NCBI GenBank assembly: GCA_030549775.1
Contig: CM060180.1
Location: 83,421,672-83,485,671, forward strand
Direction of reading: 5' to 3'
Length of the DNA stretch: 64,000 nt
Origin: Tamarix chinensis
Taxonomy: Eukaryota > Streptophyta > Magnoliopsida > Caryophyllales > Tamaricaceae
A program made the translations under genes and the position numbers. Shown piece after piece: positions 35,550-47,381 of the stretch; position 1 is the stretch's first letter, and each line of letters begins with the position of its first letter. The notes under the pieces were generated by a model. The model saw only the letters and a program-made list of their open reading frames with translations. It had not been told where the DNA came from and did no database searches.

Positions 35550-36100
35550 ATCCATGAAAACCCTAACTCCCATGCAACCCTACTCCATGCAAACCCTATC
35601 TCCACGTAAACCACATTTCCATGCAAATTTTAGTTCCCATGCAAACCCTAACTACACATGACCCACGCTTCCATGCAAACCCTAGCTCCCATGCAAACCC
35701 AATCTCCACGTACCACACTCCCTTGCAAACCCTAACTACACATGACCCACGCTTCCATGCAAACCCTAGCTCCCATGCAAACCCAATCTCCATGTACCAC
35801 ACTCCCGTGCAAACCCTAACTCCACGTACCTCACATGTAGACATGCTTCCATGCAACTCAAATCCCCATGCAACATTAATTCCATGTAGGCATGTTTTTA
35901 TGAAACCCTAATCCACATGCAAAACCCTAACTCCACATTAATTCATGCAAACCCTAATATTATGTTATTTCATGCACACCTTCAACTGCTTGCTATTCCC
36001 TGCAAACCCTAGTATCATTCCCTTTCGTGCAAACCTTAGCACCGTGCCATCTCATGCAAACCCTAGTACCATCCTTTTACATGCAAATCCTAATTCATAT
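35550..36100. repeat. CATGCAAACCCTA array in LTR c
   Basis: Roughly twenty imperfect units joining an RY word (CATGCA) to a telobox (AAACCCTA), spaced about 15-30 bases, with the best ones reading 'catgcaaaccctaactcc'. Apparent open frames over it only reflect the repeat. Confidence 0.8.
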
Positions 36101-36579
36101 ATCACTTCAGGTCATACATTAATGACATAAGCATACACATATATTTTTCATGGCACATGACATTCATAATAACATACTTCAACTTCATAACCATATCACA
36201 TGCATAATCAATAAGAACAACGAACATAAATACATAACATGTCATATTCATAATACATGCAAACACATAAATGGCTTTAGTAGACCCTTACCTAAAACGT
36301 CACCGGTCTTGGTGCACGCTCCTATTCCACTTGGGTAATTTGATTGGGTTCGCCTATTATATCAAAGCATACTAGAATTAGACTCTCTTATATAATTTTA
36401 ACTTATTTCGAGGTTTGGTTTTAGGATGACATTTTACTATCCAATAATTAACTATAGGAATTAATATAACTAATTCACTTATTTTCTTTTGAAAAGGTGA
36501 TAAACTAAGGGTTTATACCCTTCTCCCAAAATAGTAATAATAGCAATAATAGTAATAATAGAAATAATAGCAATAATAG

Positions 36580-36610
<31 letters not shown>

Positions 36611-37042
36611 TGTAACACCCCAAAATTTACACAATTTTTTTTTTTAAAAAAAAGCAATACTCACAAATTAAAACTGTAAATTCTGGGGATGTTACCGCCA
36701 CACTTAGTACCAGACCAGTTTACTTCTACCGTTCTGGTACCAAGTGCTAAGGCTAAGAAAACATTATCAGTAATACCATACAAATTCAAATTTATGAAAA
36801 CAGAAATCAGAGTACGCGTAAGTCTTACATAATTCGAAATACCGGCTATTGTTTTTCCAGATAATAACTAAACAACCTTAGTAAAATTGTTTCGACAATT
36901 CAAACATAATAAAAGATAACATGAATCATAAATTTAAAGAGGACAATGGCCACGTCACTCTAAGATTGATCCAGCCCAGTTATCACTCTGCCCCTCCTGA
37001 TGTCCCATAGACATCGATAGCATCAAAGTAAGTATCTCCTAC

Positions 37043-38575
37043 CTGCAACAAATTAGACGGGCCTTCTGCTCGTGGGAATAAGCAGCACCCATGAAACGGG
37101 TGATCAGTACGCTACGTACCGAGTAAGGTAACCGAATACTAAGGCCGGCATATAACACATTAGTTCATATAGGATAATGATCACATACAATTACAACTCA
37201 TACATACAATACATAGAAGCATAAAGTGACATACATAACTTATAATCAACAGTCCACACATAAGGCCCAAAAGGTCCGGATTAACCATTTAATCTTTCTT
37301 TTATCAAAAGTCAATTCACGTCATGCTTTTTATCAATCCATGCGAAAATAGGAACACCCCACTATTATAACCGGTGGGCCGGACACACATAGGGTAAAAC
37401 CCTAACCACTATTCCTGACCGGTGGATCGGTCTGGTTCCTGCTCGCCTCATATCCATGCAAAAACAGGAACACCCCACTATTATAACCGGTGGGCCGGAC
37501 ACACATAGGGTAAAACCCTAACCACTATTCCTGACCGGTGGATCGGTCTGGTTCCTCTTCGCATGGTGTTTCACTGTAAGTAATTATGTCTTTTAAGAGC
37601 TTTAACAATTCTGGTTTGTATTGATTGAGCTCGAGTCACCCCACTATTATTGCCGGTGGGCCGGTCACACATAGGACCTCATGTCCTAACCACTATTATT
37701 ACCGGTGGATCGGTCACATATAGGGTAAAACCCTAACCACTATTCCTGACCGGTGGATCGGTCTGGACCCGGCTCAATACTCTTCCACTTTAAGATATTA
37801 GTGTCTTAAGTATTTTATTCAAAAACATTTGACATTCACAAACATTTGCCCAAACATGCATGACTAATCCATGAAAGCCCTAACTCTCATGCAACCCTAC
37901 TCCATGCAAACCCTATCTCCACAATTCCATGCAAATCTTAGTTCCCATGCAAACCCTAACTACACATGACCCACGCTTCCATGCAACCCTAGCTCCCATG
38001 CAAACCCAATCTCCACGTACCACACTCCCATGCAAACCCTAACTCCACGTATGCAAACCCTAGCTTCACATATACCACCCTTCTATGAAAACCCTAATTC
38101 ATATGCAAACCCTAGCTCCACGTAGACATGCTTCCATGCGACCCAGATCCCCATGCAACATTAATTCCATGTAGGCATGTTCTTATGAAACCCTAATCCA
38201 CATGCAAAACCCTAACTCCACATTAATTCATGCAAACCCTAATATTATGTTATTTCATGCACACCTTCAACTTCTTGCTATTCCATGCAAACCCTAGTAT
38301 CATTCCCTTCCGTGCAAATCCTAGCACCATGCCATCTCATGCAAACCCTAGTACCATCCTCTTACATGCAAATCCTAATTCATATATCACTTCAGGTCAT
38401 ACATTAATGACATAAGCATACACATATTTTTCATGGCACATGACATTCATAATAACATAATTCAACTTCATAACCATGTCGCATGCATAATCAATAAGAA
38501 TAACGAACATAGATTACATAACATGTCATATTCATAATACATGCAAACACATAAATGACCTTAGTAGACCCTTAC
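37043..38575 (-). other. Putative leader intron of LTR a
   Basis: Donor TTTTAG|GTAAGGG at 38576/38575 and acceptor TTGTTGCAG|GTAGGAG at 37043/37042 on the minus strand. The interval includes the CATGCAAACCCTA array (about 37880-38380) and modules (about 37340-37778; inner stems include TAGGAC/GTCCTA at 37672-37688). Confidence 0.4.
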
Positions 38576-38837
38576 CTAAAACGTCACCGGTCTTGGTGCA
38601 CGCTCCTATTCCAGTTGAGGGATTTGATTGGGTTTGCCTATTATATCAAAGCATAATAGAATTAGACCCTCTTATATAATTTTATTATCCTCTAACTTAT
38701 TCCAAGATTTATTTTTTTTTTAATTAAAATACTACTACTTAAAAATTAACTATAGAAACTATTACAATTAATTTATTATTTTCATTCGAAGAGGGTGGTG
38801 ATACAAGGGTTTCTATCCTTCACCAAAATATCAACAA

Positions 38838-38850
38838 TAATAGTAATAAC

Positions 38851-38904
<54 letters not shown>
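38838..38904. repeat. AAT microsatellite in LTR a
   Basis: A near-perfect (AAT)n run, repeated at 45164-45224 in LTR b and equivalent to the insertion site of the element in LTR c. Confidence 0.9.
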
Positions 38905-38905
<1 letters not shown>

Positions 38906-39932
38906 GTAACACTCTTATTAGTAGGATATTAATATTAATAATACCATAATTCTTTAAATTACAAGGTGGCTTTCAAAATCACTCCATTTAATAATAACAC
39001 TATTCAAAATGTAATAATGATATTAATATTATATGTATACTTATAATATAAAGTTAATAAGGATAATAATAATAATAATATGATTAGAAGTAATGTTAAA
39101 AATGTTTATAATATTAATAAAAAGTAAAAGTGCGAGGATTAATTAAAATATTAAGTTTATGAACCTCCTGAAATAATTACAATATAAATCCAATAATTAC
39201 ACTACTAATAAAAATCTTAATATTATTATTATTAATAACATTAAACATGTAAAAATTTAATTAAATAAGTAAAGGCCGAGATGAATAATATTTCTTTCTC
39301 AATAATACTCCCATACCTGTAACAAAATTTTATAAATTAGATACAGTCAATATTACTAATAATAATAATTATAATAATAATAATTAAAGTTGAAATAACA
39401 CTAAAATTTAGACTAACAATAGAATAATTATCAATAATTCAAAACTAAGTGTTTAAAATGTCTAGGGTTTCACCTTGAGTCGGAAGATGTGGGTGGAACC
39501 GGCGGTGGCTCCCGGAGGTGGCCGGAAATTAGATCTAAGAGGGTAAAAATGAAGAAAAAGAGGTGAGGAGGAAGGAGAAAAATAAAATAAATCTATGGGG
39601 CTGTGGAGGAGATTTATAAGGAGTTAATGGTTGGTTTGGAAGGTGGTAAAAGCGGCGGATGTGGTGGTGGCTGGCGTTTCAAGGTCTCGGGGTGGAATTT
39701 TCTGGTGAGATAACTAGCCAACTTTACACGATTATGGAGGTTTGTACAAGGTGAATCGAAGGTCGTGGATGGTCTAGTTAATTAGATGGTGTTTCAGGGA
39801 AGATATTGGGATGAAGAGAAGGCGTTGAAGTTAGCCAGATATGGAGGAAGAGTCGTCTAAAGAGGCGGTGGCGCACAGGCGATGCTTAGGGTTTCGGGGA
39901 AAGAAAATCCCGAACCCAGGCCATAAGAGAGG

Positions 39933-39940
39933 TATTTATA
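39933..39940 (-). promoter_or_regulatory. TATA box of LTR a
   Basis: The minus strand reads TATAAATACC, about 1.12 kb from the sense LTR start. It is followed by a telobox (AAACCCTAAGC, complement near 39885). Identical boxes are at 46251-46258 and 48451-48458. Confidence 0.65.
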
Positions 39941-40539
39941 ATGTTGGAGGTTAAGTCCGAGTTGGGGAAGTTATCAGGGGTTCAAAGCTGGTGAGAAACG
40001 TGATGGTTATGGTGTCGATTGGGCGGCAAAATTTTCAAATTTTGCCCGACCCTTCGTGAGAGGAATGAGCAAACGAGCGGGAGAGAGAGACAGTTGCTGG
40101 TTTCAAATGAATGTGCAGACCGAGAGGAAGAAAACGAGCGGGAGAAGAGCCGGTCACGCCACGTGTGGCCGACAACGCCATTTCCGGGGAAGGAAGGAGG
40201 TGGGTGGTTATGGCGTCGGGCGGGAGGAGGAAGAAGAAGATGGGGGAGGCTGGCCGGCCGGTTCGCGAGGAAGAAAAGAAGGAAAAAGGGAGAGCAGCCG
40301 GGCGGTTCGCGCGACGTAAAACGTCGTTTAATGAAACGACGAGCTTTGAAGAAATAAAAGGCTGAATCGCGGCGTCTTGAGTTAGCTGGTAACGGTTATA
40401 AAATTTAAGTGAAACGCAGCGTTTAGTTGGAAAAACGATTTGAAACGCAGCGTGAGGAGGGACGAGGCAGGCGGCGATGCGGGCTGGGCCGCGCCGAAGG
40501 AAACGAGTGGATTGGGCCGTTGCGCGGCCCAATTTCGGC

Positions 40540-40625
40540 GAGGAAAAGAAAAGGAAAAGAAAGAAAAAGAAAGAAAAAGAAAGAAAGAAAGAAAAAAATA
40601 AAAAGGGAAGGAAAAAGGAAAATTA
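40540..40625 (-). repeat. Purine (GAAA/GA) tract near the U3 start of LTR a
   Basis: A long AAAGAAAG-type run on the plus strand (CT-rich in sense). Equivalents are at 24040-24140, 46858-46940 and 49065-49140. Open frames that cross it are not called as genes. Confidence 0.7.
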
Positions 40626-41064
40626 AATAATTAATTTGGGTCCATTTAATTTAATCCAAATATTTAGGATATTTAAAAATAATAATATTTAAATATAATA
40701 ATTTTTAAATCCCTTTTAGGCTAAAAAAAAGGCTTTTTAAAGGATTTTTCCAAAATTCCATTTTAATGTAATAATCACTCAAATTTTATTTAATTTAATT
40801 ATTTGTAAAATTACAATTCATTTGAAACTATTTTATCTTTCTTAATTTGAATAAAATAATTTATTTAAATAAGTTCCAAATTTAAATCTTTAATTAGATA
40901 ATATGCCCAAATTTCCTTTACTTAACCTATTTATAAAAATTTCTTATTAAATTGCCCTAATAAATTTCCTTTTATTTTAATAAAATAATTTATTAAATTA
41001 AAATTTTAAATACAACCTTATTTAAATATAATATTTAAAATTAGCAAAATATCGGGGCATTTCA

Positions 41065-41079
41065 TCACTACCCCCTTAA
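41065..41079 (-). promoter_or_regulatory. Polypurine tract of the young element
   Basis: The minus strand reads TAAGGGGGTAGTGA directly before the 3' LTR start TGAAATG. Just upstream in sense is the hairpin-forming GACTTCGGGGGCGAAGTC found at many plant Ty3 3' ends. Confidence 0.8.
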
Positions 41080-41430
41080 AAATAGACTTCGCCCCCGAAG
41101 TCTCCTGTAGCTACTAGGGTTAGAGTTAGGTGATCTATGAAACTAGGATAAAACACCACTAACTATACTTAAAACAACTACCCCCTTAGGGGCAAACTAG
41201 GAGGACGGATTCTAGCTTCTCGTGTATCTTTTCTATCTCACATGCATCTTCCTTATTTCTATTTCAATCAGGTCTACTAGGAAGTCTACCCTTCCTATAT
41301 CTAAGGGCCATGTTGGAAGATCTCCGACTACACTTCATCTTATCTTCCGACAGAAACATAACAGATAATTCTATTCTAGAAGATGATGACAATCCAGCTT
41401 TAGCAGCAAAACAGAAGATACGGAAGGCAA
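41080..41430 (-). other. 3' remnant of the interior after loss of pol
   Basis: This region follows the protease start directly and leads to the polypurine tract. It contains no RT, RNase H or integrase motif. The internal deletion therefore removed nearly all of pol but kept the 3' untranslated end. The breakpoint lies near 41430, just after the DSGAT codons. Confidence 0.6.
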
Positions 41431-42591
41431 CGTAGCACCCGAATCAAATAACACATATGCTGGCAATGAATAACTGGTGAACATACCGGTGATGACATTT
41501 AGCTGTCGGTTTGCCTCGGCTTGACTGATGACGTTCAGGTGCCCTCCTGACTGGCCTCCATTCTGAGGGTGTGGCCTCGATCCCTGTGGTCTTCCTTCTG
41601 TCTCTCGAGCTAGGGTACCAGATGGAGCGAGTGCTCTCTGATAGCGCTGCTGATATGAGTCCTGCTGGTGCTGCTGATAGGCTTGCTGCTGAGGGATCAG
41701 TGCTCCTCCCTGCTGAGATGGTCGGTCTTGATTATACTGGAATCGAGGTGGCTTCCAACACTCTGCTGCTTTGTGTCCCCGCTTCCCACAGTTTAAGCAA
41801 TTAATTAACTTGCCAACACAGTTCCTTCCTGGATGAACCTGACTACACCTCCCGCATACTGGGCTGCGTGGTGGTCCTTGGTCTCTATGGTGATCTCTCG
41901 GTGGTGGCCTCCTGGACTCTCCGATCCTAGGCTGATTCCTACTCCCGGAACTCTGAGCTTCTGGCTTTCTCTTCCCAAGAATGGCGGCTTGCTCGTGGAC
42001 CAGCGTGTCTGCTATGCAGGCACGCTCATACAAGGACGCTAGGTCTGTAAACGGTACGGCACCCATCATGCGGCGGATGCTGAAATTTAATCCTTGTTCA
42101 AACTGGAAGACTATCGTGGACTCGCTTGCGGCGATCCCTGGAGCGAATCGGAGCAACTCCGTAAACCGGGCATAATACTGGCGAACCGTCATCGGTCCCT
42201 GCGTGAGCTGCATGAACTCCCGAAGCTTATCCCTCCTTAGGCTCTCGGGATAGAATCGAGTACGGAGGGCGGCCTTAAAAGCCTCCCAAGTAGCTGGAGG
42301 ACCCTCTCTAGTACGGAATTCCTCCCACCAGGTGTCTGCTACGCCTCGAAGGAAAAATGCTGCGATGCTAGGCCGTCGGTCTGATGGGCAGTCTACGGCC
42401 TCGAACGTACGGTCCAGGTCCCGTATCCATCCTTCTAAGACGACAGGATCTTCCTCCCCTGAGTACGTTGGGGGGCGATGTCCGGTAACCCTCCTTAACC
42501 AGTCTTCTCCAGCGCCCTGAGACCGCTGGGTGAACTCTAAGAATGCGGTGACTGCTTCCTCTAGGCGGTTGATTCTACCATTAGCTGCCAT
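41371..42591 (-). CDS. Intact Gag with truncated protease of a Ty3/gypsy element
   Basis: This is a 406-codon open frame starting at ATG 42591, about 0.34 kb after the primer-binding site. Residues 50-195 form the retrotransposon Gag core ('FLRGVADTWWEEF', 'ALRTRFYPESLRRDKLREF', 'VRQYYARFTELLRFAPG'). A Cys-rich lead (246-258) precedes a perfect CCHC knuckle CLNCGKRGHKAAEC (265-278). A Gln-rich linker follows, and the frame then enters a retropepsin, with active-site motif LFDSGAT (381-387), but leaves the family at once for a short unrelated tail. Gag packages the RNA and forms the particle. The element has no RT or integrase, so it would need a partner. Intact frame plus near-identical LTRs argue for recent activity. 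The Tekay/Del-like affinity is likely but not certain. Confidence 0.9.
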   Translation of the reverse strand: MAANGRINRLEEAVTAFLEFTQRSQGAGEDWLRRVTGHRPPTYSGEEDPVVLEGWIRDLDRTFEAVDCPSDRRPSIAAFFLRGVADTWWEEFRTREGPPATWEAFKAALRTRFYPESLRRDKLREFMQLTQGPMTVRQYYARFTELLRFAPGIAASESTIVFQFEQGLNFSIRRMMGAVPFTDLASLYERACIADTLVHEQAAILGKRKPEAQSSGSRNQPRIGESRRPPPRDHHRDQGPPRSPVCGRCSQVHPGRNCVGKLINCLNCGKRGHKAAECWKPPRFQYNQDRPSQQGGALIPQQQAYQQHQQDSYQQRYQRALAPSGTLARETEGRPQGSRPHPQNGGQSGGHLNVISQAEANRQLNVITGMFTSYSLPAYVLFDSGATLPSVSSVLLLKLDCHHLLE

Positions 42592-42910
42592 TTTGCTACA
42601 ACAAAGAACACAATTTAGAACGAACCTACTGGTTCGAGATTACTTTAACCCAATTTCTTATTTCTAAGGAAAGCCCTAATCTACCCCTATACTCCTCACC
42701 GTGGCCGACTCCAAAACTTAAAACAGAAAGAGTTTCTAATTAGAGTGGAAATTCTTTTCAAAATTCGAATAAATATTTCAAAATCCATTTCATTTTCCAA
42801 AATCAATCTTAAAAAGATTAGAGACCGAAAAGCCTTCGAAACACACTTCAGAATCTAACAAAATTTTCATAAACCAAATTTTATTTTTGAAAATGAGCGT
42901 GGCCAAAAGG

Positions 42911-42930
42911 ACCAACCGCTCTGATACCAA
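42911..42930 (-). promoter_or_regulatory. Primer-binding site of the young element
   Basis: The minus strand reads TTGGTATCAGAGCGGTTGGT two bases from the LTR end, an exact TGGTATCAGAGC match to the complement of plant initiator tRNA-Met. Confidence 0.9.
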
Positions 42931-42932
42931 CT

Positions 42933-45171
42933 TGTAACACCCCAAAATTTACACAATTTTTTTTTTAAAAAAAAGCAATACTCACAAATTAAAACTGTAA
43001 ATTCTGGGGATGTTACCGCCACACTTAGTACCAGACCAGTTTACTTCTACCGTTCTGGTACCAAGTGCTAAGGCTAAGAAAACATTATCAGTAATACCAT
43101 ACAAATTCAAATTTATGAAAACAGAAATCAGAGTACGCGTAAGTCTTACATAATTCGAAATACCGGCTATTGTTTTTCCAGATAATAACTAAACAACCTT
43201 AGTAAAATTGTTTCGACAATTCAAACATAATAAAAGATAACATGAATCATAAATTTAAAGAGGACAATGGCCACGTCACTCTAAGATTGATCCAGCCCAG
43301 TTATCACTCTGCCCCTCCTGATGTCCCATAGACATCGATAGCATCAAAGTAAGTATCTCCTACCTGCAACAAATTAGACGGGCCTTCTGCTCGTGGGAAT
43401 AAGCAGCACCCATGAAACGGGTGATCAGTACGCTACGTACCGAGTAAGGTAACCGAATACTAAGGCCGGCATATAACACATTAGTTCATATAGGATAATG
43501 ATCACATACAATTACAACTCATACATACAATACATAGAAGCATAAAGTGACATACATAACTTATAATCAACAGTCCACACATAAGGCCCAAAAGGTCCGG
43601 ATTAACCATTTAATCTTTCTTTTATCAAAAGTCAATTCACGTCATGCTTTTTATCAATCCATGCGAAAATAGGAACACCCCACTATTATAACCGGTGGGC
43701 CGGACACACATAGGGTAAAACCCTAACCACTATTCCTGACCGGTGGATCGGTCTGGTTCCTGCTCGCCTCATATCCATGCAAAAACAGGAACACCCCACT
43801 ATTATAACCGGTGGGCCGGACACACATAGGGTAAAACCCTAACCACTATTCCTGACCGGTGGATCGGTCTGGTTCCTCTTCGCATGGTGTTTCACTGTAA
43901 GTAATTATGTCTTTTAAGAGCTTTAACAATTCTGGTTTGTATTGATTGAGCTCGAGTCACCCCACTATTATTGCCGGTGGGCCGGTCACACATAGGACCT
44001 CATGTCCTAACCACTATTATTACCGGTGGATCGGTCACATATAGGGTAAAACCCTAACCACTATTCCTGACCGGTGGATCGGTCTGGACCCGGCTCAATA
44101 CTCTTCCACTTTAAGATATTAGTGTCTTAAGTATTTTATTCAAAAACATTTGACATTCACAAACATTTGCCCAAACATGCATGACTAATCCATGAAAGCC
44201 CTAACTCTCATGCAACCCTACTCCATGCAAACCCTATCTCCACAATTCCATGCAAATCTTAGTTCCCATGCAAACCCTAACTACACATGACCCACGCTTC
44301 CATGCAACCCTAGCTCCCATGCAAACCCAATCTCCACGTACCACACTCCCATGCAAACCCTAACTCCACGTATGCAAACCCTAGCTTCACATATACCACC
44401 CTTCTATGAAAACCCTAATTCATATGCAAACCCTAGCTCCACGTAGACATGCTTCCATGCGACCCAGATCCCCATGCAACATTAATTCCATGTAGGCATG
44501 TTCTTATGAAACCCTAATCCACATGCAAAACCCTAACTCCACATTAATTCATGCAAACCCTAATATTATGTTATTTCATGCACACCTTCAACTTCTTGCT
44601 ATTCCATGCAAACCCTAGTATCATTCCCTTCCGTGCAAATCCTAGCACCATGCCATCTCATGCAAACCCTAGTACCATCCTCTTACATGCAAATCCTAAT
44701 TCATATATCACTTCAGGTCATACATTAATGACATAAGCATACACATATTTTTCATGGCACATGACATTCATAATAACATAATTCAACTTCATAACCATGT
44801 CGCATGCATAATCAATAAGAATAACGAACATAGATTACATAACATGTCATATTCATAATACATGCAAACACATAAATGACCTTAGTAGACCCTTACCTAA
44901 AACGTCACCGGTCTTGGTGCACGCTCCTATTCCAGTTGAGGGATTTGATTGGGTTTGCCTATTATATCAAAGCATAATAGAATTAGACCCTCTTATATAA
45001 TTTTATTATCCTCTAACTTATTCCAAGATTTATTTTTTTTTTAATTAAAATACTACTACTTAAAAATTAACTATAGAAACTATTACAATTAATTTATTAT
45101 TTTCATTCGAAGAGGGTGGTGATACAAGGGTTTCTATCCTTCACCAAAATATCAACAATAATAGTAATAAC

Positions 45172-45223
<52 letters not shown>

Positions 45224-47381
45224 GTAACACTCTTATTAGTAGGATATTAATATTAATAATACCATAATTCTTTAAATTACAAGGTGGCTTTCAAAATCAC
45301 TCCATTTAATAATAACACTATTCAAAATGTAATAATGATATTAATATTATATGTATACTTATAATATAAAGTTAATAAGGATAATAATAATAATAATATG
45401 ATTAGAAGTAATGTTAAAAATGTTTATAATATTAATAAAAAGTAAAAGTGCGAGGATTAATTAAAATATTAAGTTTATGAACCTCCTGAAATAATTACAA
45501 TATAAATCCAATAATTACACTACTAATAAAAATCTTAATATTATTATTATTAATAACATTAAACATGTAAAAATTTAATTAAATAAGTAAAGGCCGAGAT
45601 GAATAATATTTCTTTCTCAATAATACTCCCATACCTGTAACAAAATTTTATAAATTAGATACAGTCAATATTACTAATAATAATAATTATAATAATAATA
45701 ATTAAAGTTGAAATAACACTAAAATTTAGACTAACAATAGAATAATTATCAATAATTCAAAACTAAGTGTTTAAAATGTCTAGGGTTTCACCTTGAGTCG
45801 GAAGATGTGGGTGGAACCGGCGGTGGCTCCCGGAGGTGGCCGGAAATTAGATCTAAGAGGGTAAAAATGAAGAAAAAGAGGTGAGGAGGAAGGAGAAAAA
45901 TAAAATAAATCTATGGGGCTGTGGAGGAGATTTATAAGGAGTTAATGGTTGGTTTGGAAGGTGGTAAAAGCGGCGGATGTGGTGGTGGCTGGCGTTTCAA
46001 GGTCTCGGGGTGGAATTTTCTGGTGAGATAACTAGCCAACTTTACACGATTATGGAGGTTTGTACAAGGTGAATCGAAGGTCGTGGATGGTCTAGTTAAT
46101 TAGATGGTGTTTCAGGGAAGATATTGGGATGAAGAGAAGGCGTTGAAGTTAGCCAGATATGGAGGAAGAGTCGTCTAAAGAGGCGGTGGCGCACAGGCGA
46201 TGCTTAGGGTTTCGGGGAAAGAAAATCCCGAACCCAGGCCATAAGAGAGGTATTTATAATGTTGGAGGTTAAGTCCGAGTTGGGGAAGTTATCAGGGGTT
46301 CAAAGCTGGTGAGAAACGTGATGGTTATGGTGTCGATTGGGCGGCAAAATTTTCAAATTTTGCCCGACCCTTCGTGAGAGGAATGAGCAAACGAGCGGGA
46401 GAGAGAGACAGTTGCTGGTTTCAAATGAATGTGCAGACCGAGAGGAAGAAAACGAGTGGGAGAAGAGCCGGTCACGCCACGTGTGGCCGACAACGCCATT
46501 TCCGGGAAGGAAGGAGGTGGGTGGTTATGGCGTCGGGCGGGAGGAGGAAGAAGAAGATGGGGGAGGCTGGCCGGCCGGTTCGCGGGGAAGAAAAGAAGGA
46601 AAAAGGGAGAGCAGGCCGGGCGGTTCGCGCGACGTAAAACGTCGTTTAATGAAACGACGAGCTTTGAAGAAATAAAAGGCTGAATCGCGGCGTCTTGAGT
46701 TAGCTGGTAACGGTTATAAAATTTAAGTGAAACGCAGCGTTTAGTTGGAAAAACGATTTGAAACGCAGCGTGAGGAGGGACGAGGCAGGCGGCGATGCGG
46801 GCTGGGCCGCGCCGAAGGAAACGAGTGGATTGGGCGTTGCGCGGCCCAATTTCGGCGAGGAAAAGAAAAGGAAAAGAAAGAAAAAGAAAGAAAAAGAAAG
46901 AAAGAAAGAAAAAAATAAAAAGGGAAGGAAAAAGGAAAATTAAATAATTAATTTGGGTCCATTTAATTTAATCCAAATATTTAGGATATTTAAAAATAAT
47001 AATATTTAAATAAAATAATTTTTAAATCCCTTTTAGGCTAAAAAAAAGGCTTTTTAAAGGATTTTTCCAAATTTCCATTTTAATGTAATAATCACTCAAA
47101 TTTTATTTAATTTAATTATTTGTAAAATTACAATTCATTTGAAACTATTTTATCTTTCTTAATTTGAATAAAATAATTTATTTAAATAAGTTCCAAATTT
47201 AAATCTTTAATTAGATAATATGCCCAAATTTCCTTTACTTAACCTATTTATAAAAATTTCTTATTAAATTGCCCTAATAAATTTCCTTTTATTTTAATAA
47301 AATAATTTATTAAATTAAAATTTTAAATACAACCTTATTTAAATATAATATTTAAAATTAGCAAAATATCGGGGCATTTCA
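42933..47381 (-). mobile_element. LTR 'b' (5' LTR in sense) of the young element
   Basis: 4449 bp, the partner of LTR a. Its TATA box is at 46251-46258, the putative leader intron at 43364-44896, the CATGCAAACCCTA array at about 44200-44700, the modules at about 43660-44100 and the AAT array at 45164-45224. In sense the transcript would start here, pass about 3.3 kb of LTR leader and then the PBS and gag. Confidence 0.95.

Larger units (their letters stand above)
34657..36291 (-). other. Putative leader intron of LTR c
   Basis: The minus strand has TTTTAG|GTAAGGGT (donor, intron from 36291) and TTTGTTGCAG|GTAGGAG (acceptor, intron to 34657). The 1.6 kb between holds the repeat array and the modules. 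Confidence 0.4.
34232..36610 (-). mobile_element. Solo LTR 'c', left piece (TSD ATATA)
   Basis: It starts TGTAACACCCC. The target duplication ATATA is at 34227-34231 and 49585-49589. It is interrupted inside an AAT microsatellite at 36611 by the youngest element. It contains the acceptor (34657), duplicated inverted-repeat modules (34952-35460), the CATGCAAACCCTA array (35550-36100) and the donor (36291). With the right piece the LTR is about 4.58 kb. Confidence 0.9.
36611..41064 (-). mobile_element. LTR 'a' (3' LTR in sense) of the young giant-LTR element
   Basis: It runs from TGTAACACCCC to GGGGCATTTCA, 4454 bp. It is almost identical to 42933-47381: I count about eight point or one-base differences outside simple repeats. 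The duplication ATAAT (36606-36610 and 47382-47386) flanks the pair. The interior's polypurine tract abuts its right end, so it is the 3' LTR of a minus-strand element. Confidence 0.95.

Noticed and set aside
35596..35911. Repetitive 86- and 96-codon frames that look like a repeat protein
   Set aside because: They translate the CATGCAAACCCTA DNA array on both strands; the period comes from the DNA repeat.
35550..36100. Interstitial telomere sequence (many AAACCCTA words)
   Set aside because: The units are separated by other sequence and mostly fused to CATGCA; there are no uninterrupted TTTAGGG tandem runs.
36150..36338. Frames at 22136-22321 and 36150-36338 sharing a 'PLPKTSPVLVHAPI'-like end
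   Set aside because: The shared part is the conserved DNA around the proposed splice donor, read in the antisense direction; start regions do not match.
40035..40532. 165-codon minus-strand open frame and several overlapping plus-strand frames at 40.0-40.6, 46.3-46.9 and 48.4-49.2 kb
   Set aside because: They sit in the GC- and purine-rich promoter zone of the LTRs, are open on both strands at once, and differ by frameshifts between copies that are otherwise nearly identical.
41371..42591. Plus-strand frames at 41571-42520 inside the gag region
   Set aside because: Shadows of the gag gene on the opposite strand; they lack any motif, while the minus strand has the Gag core and CCHC knuckle.
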